DNA of 56,950 nucleotides. Origin: Planctomycetota bacterium (lineage in GTDB: Bacteria; Planctomycetota; Phycisphaerae; Phycisphaerales; SM1A02). Location: contig VGXR01000012.1 of NCBI GenBank assembly GCA_016873255.1, forward strand, positions 1-56,950, in the 5' to 3' direction. Under the pieces are notes generated by a model that did not search any database, had not been told where the DNA came from, and worked only from the letters and a program-made list of their open reading frames with translations. Position numbers and translations under genes: made by a program. Position 1 is the first letter of the stretch, and each line of letters starts with the position of its first letter. This document shows positions 55,793-56,950 of this stretch, piece by piece.

Positions 55793-56776
55793 ATGCCAAC
55801 CTTCCAATACCGGGCGTACGACTGCACGGGCGTCGAGGTCTGCGATTCCACAGAAGCTGCCTCGATGGCCGAAGTCGAGGAGTGGCTCCAAAGCTACGGA
55901 CTCGAAGTGCACGAGATCGAAGCGCTCCGTCCGATCCCGAACACGAATCACGCCCCGCCGGACCACCGCGACGCACGGGCCGAGCCGGCTCCATCATTCA
56001 TGCAGGAGCAGTCGCAGGAGCGACAGTGGGCCCGGTACAGCGACTCGCTCGACAGGTCCATCGACAGGTCCATCGACAAGTCCATCGACCGCGACGTCGA
56101 CGACCACGATGCGTTCACCGCGGCCTGGTACCTCCGGACTTCCGGTCTGGCCGAGGTCCGCCGCGGGACCCGAAGCGGCGATCGTGCGCTCACCATGCTC
56201 GAGACGCTGCTCTCGAGACGGATCAGCTTCCAGGCAGCGGTGAACGACCTCGCGGCCTCGGGTTTCAGGCGATCGGTCGGCCATGCGTTTGCGTGCCTCG
56301 CGATCGATGTGAACGGTGGCACCTCGATGCTTGACGCCATACGGCGTCATCGACGGCTGTTTGGCGACATGTCGATCGAGTACATCAGGCTCGGCGAGCC
56401 GAATTTCGGCGTCTCGGAGGCGCTGAGGCAGTACCTCCTGATGCGCCAGGCCCAGCAGTCCGTGGCTGGGCTCCGTCCCAGCGCAGCCTTCAGGGGAACC
56501 ACCCGCAGGTTTGCGCTTGCGTTTGCCGGGGCCCAGGCGCTGAGCGGCGACGTCCTCGGCAGCCTTCGTTGCGCCGCCATCGAGCTCCGCCGCCCGCTTC
56601 GCACTCGCGTCGCGAAGTCGCTGCGGGCGCTTCAAGAGGGGCAATTCCTCGCGGACGCGCTTCCGGCCCGATCGCTGTTCCGGGCCGGGTTCGAGCCCGC
56701 CTTCATCGGGCTCGTGCGCGCCGGACAGTCGAACTCGGCGCTCACCGAGGTGCTCCGGCTCGCGGCCCGGGCCTGA
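55793..56776 (+). CDS. GspF/PilC-like tandem-domain protein without transmembrane segments
   Basis: 327 aa. The opening MPTFQYRAYDCTGVEVCDSTEA... (first 45 residues) matches the N-terminus of type II secretion/type IV pilus inner-membrane platform proteins (GspF/PilC). Two helical F-domain-like cores follow: about 130-220 (LTMLETLLSRRISFQAAVNDL; HRRLFGDMSIEYIRLGE) and about 238-327 (LALAFAGAQALSG; RSLFRAGFEPAFIGLVRAGQ), both with the characteristic (A/L)GE or AGQ end. Normal GspF has hydrophobic helices after each core; none is seen, and the protein ends at the second core. Residues 85-100 are SIDR-type repeats. Start ATG 55793 with AAGGA at 8 nt. Confidence 0.7.
   Translation: MPTFQYRAYDCTGVEVCDSTEAASMAEVEEWLQSYGLEVHEIEALRPIPNTNHAPPDHRDARAEPAPSFMQEQSQERQWARYSDSLDRSIDRSIDKSIDRDVDDHDAFTAAWYLRTSGLAEVRRGTRSGDRALTMLETLLSRRISFQAAVNDLAASGFRRSVGHAFACLAIDVNGGTSMLDAIRRHRRLFGDMSIEYIRLGEPNFGVSEALRQYLLMRQAQQSVAGLRPSAAFRGTTRRFALAFAGAQALSGDVLGSLRCAAIELRRPLRTRVAKSLRALQEGQFLADALPARSLFRAGFEPAFIGLVRAGQSNSALTEVLRLAARA
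56051..56089 (+). repeat. In-frame 12-bp repeats encoding SIDR/SIDK
   Basis: Three 12-bp units (56051-56062, 56063-56074, 56075-56086), the third with one change, encode a Ser-Ile-Asp-Arg/Lys repeat in the linker of the GspF-like protein. Confidence 0.85.
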
Positions 56777-56795
56777 TTGCCTCCCGGACTTGGCG

Positions 56796-56801
56796 TACCT
56801 T
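56796..56801 (+). promoter_or_regulatory. Predicted -10 element (TACCTT) of oligopeptidase gene
   Basis: TACCTT exactly 6 nt before ATG 56808. Confidence 0.5.
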
Positions 56802-56807
56802 GGGCGC

Positions 56808-56950
56808 ATGCTGATCACCGCAACACTCGCCGCAACGTTCGCCATCCCGCCGCAAACCAAGGCCGCGCCCGTCACCGACGACTACGCCGGCACCAAGGTC
56901 ACCGACGACTACCGCTGGCTGGAGCCGCTCGAGAAGGACTCGCCCGAGGT
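56808..56950 (+). CDS. Prolyl oligopeptidase family protein (S9), partial
   Basis: Only the first 47 residues are in the window; the gene runs off the right end. A short hydrophobic N-terminus (MLITATLAATFA) may be a signal peptide. It is followed by PVTDDYAGTKVTDDYRWLEP, which matches the N-terminal motif of prolyl oligopeptidases (usually DDYHG...V.DPYRWLED). Catalytic residues lie outside. The start follows TACCTT by 6 nt. Confidence 0.75.
   Translation, partial: MLITATLAATFAIPPQTKAAPVTDDYAGTKVTDDYRWLEPLEKDSPE

Overview
The window is very GC-rich and densely packed, and reads as a chromosomal segment of a planctomycete, most likely a Phycisphaerae/Phycisphaerales-type bacterium. The clues are a PEP-CTERM-like sorting tail (7377-6799), a secreted peptidase ending in two dockerin-like Asp/Gly repeats with the GLLLGAW signature (51512-49251), a short Hc1-type histone-like protein (10565-10377), lipid A and O-antigen functions (LpxI, WecA-like, O-antigen ligase-like), and frequent GTG starts. 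No rRNA, tRNA, CRISPR array, prophage or recognisable transposase gene was seen. The taxonomic call is an inference from protein features only.

Layout. Bases 1-405 form a non-coding element bounded by 40-bp imperfect inverted repeats with a 52-bp tandem repeat inside. Bases 410-5469 (minus) are a tightly coupled operon lysS - transglutaminase-like - nnrD - YhaM-like nuclease, divergent from a phosphofructokinase. A PEP-CTERM protein is followed by plsY-purB-isochorismatase hydrolase, the Hc1-like gene, a FabZ-like dehydratase, manA coupled to a secreted beta-helix protein, and a lone atpD with a clear terminator. Next come two envelope proteins (BamE-like lipoprotein and DUF1573 protein), efp and transketolase.

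Bases 20550-31545 (minus) are a transcription/translation operon: nusA-infB-rbfA-(Nth-like pseudoenzyme with a Lys/Ala tail)-(1114-aa TPR protein)-yebC-lipoprotein-TVP38-like. Then follow a DsbD-like reductase, O-antigen ligase-like and WecA-like genes, LOG-lpxI-TlyA-like, gyrA, a STAS protein divergent from an ExbD/TonB-like pair, surE with a glycosyltransferase divergent from a LolC/LolD-like ABC transporter, the dockerin peptidase divergent from a ChaN-like lipoprotein, a second STAS protein, sixA divergent from hutI, map, a GspF-like protein without membrane segments, and the start of a prolyl oligopeptidase cut by the window end.

The most general signal is regulatory. Nearly every gene that heads a transcription unit has a TAnnnT hexamer just upstream of its start codon, and in ten cases the gap is exactly 6 nt, which places the expected transcription start on the start codon. 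This predicts widespread leaderless mRNAs, while operon-internal genes use ATGA/GTGA overlaps or Shine-Dalgarno sequences. The most unusual proteins are the Nth-like pseudoenzyme inside the nusA operon and the soluble tandem GspF-domain protein.
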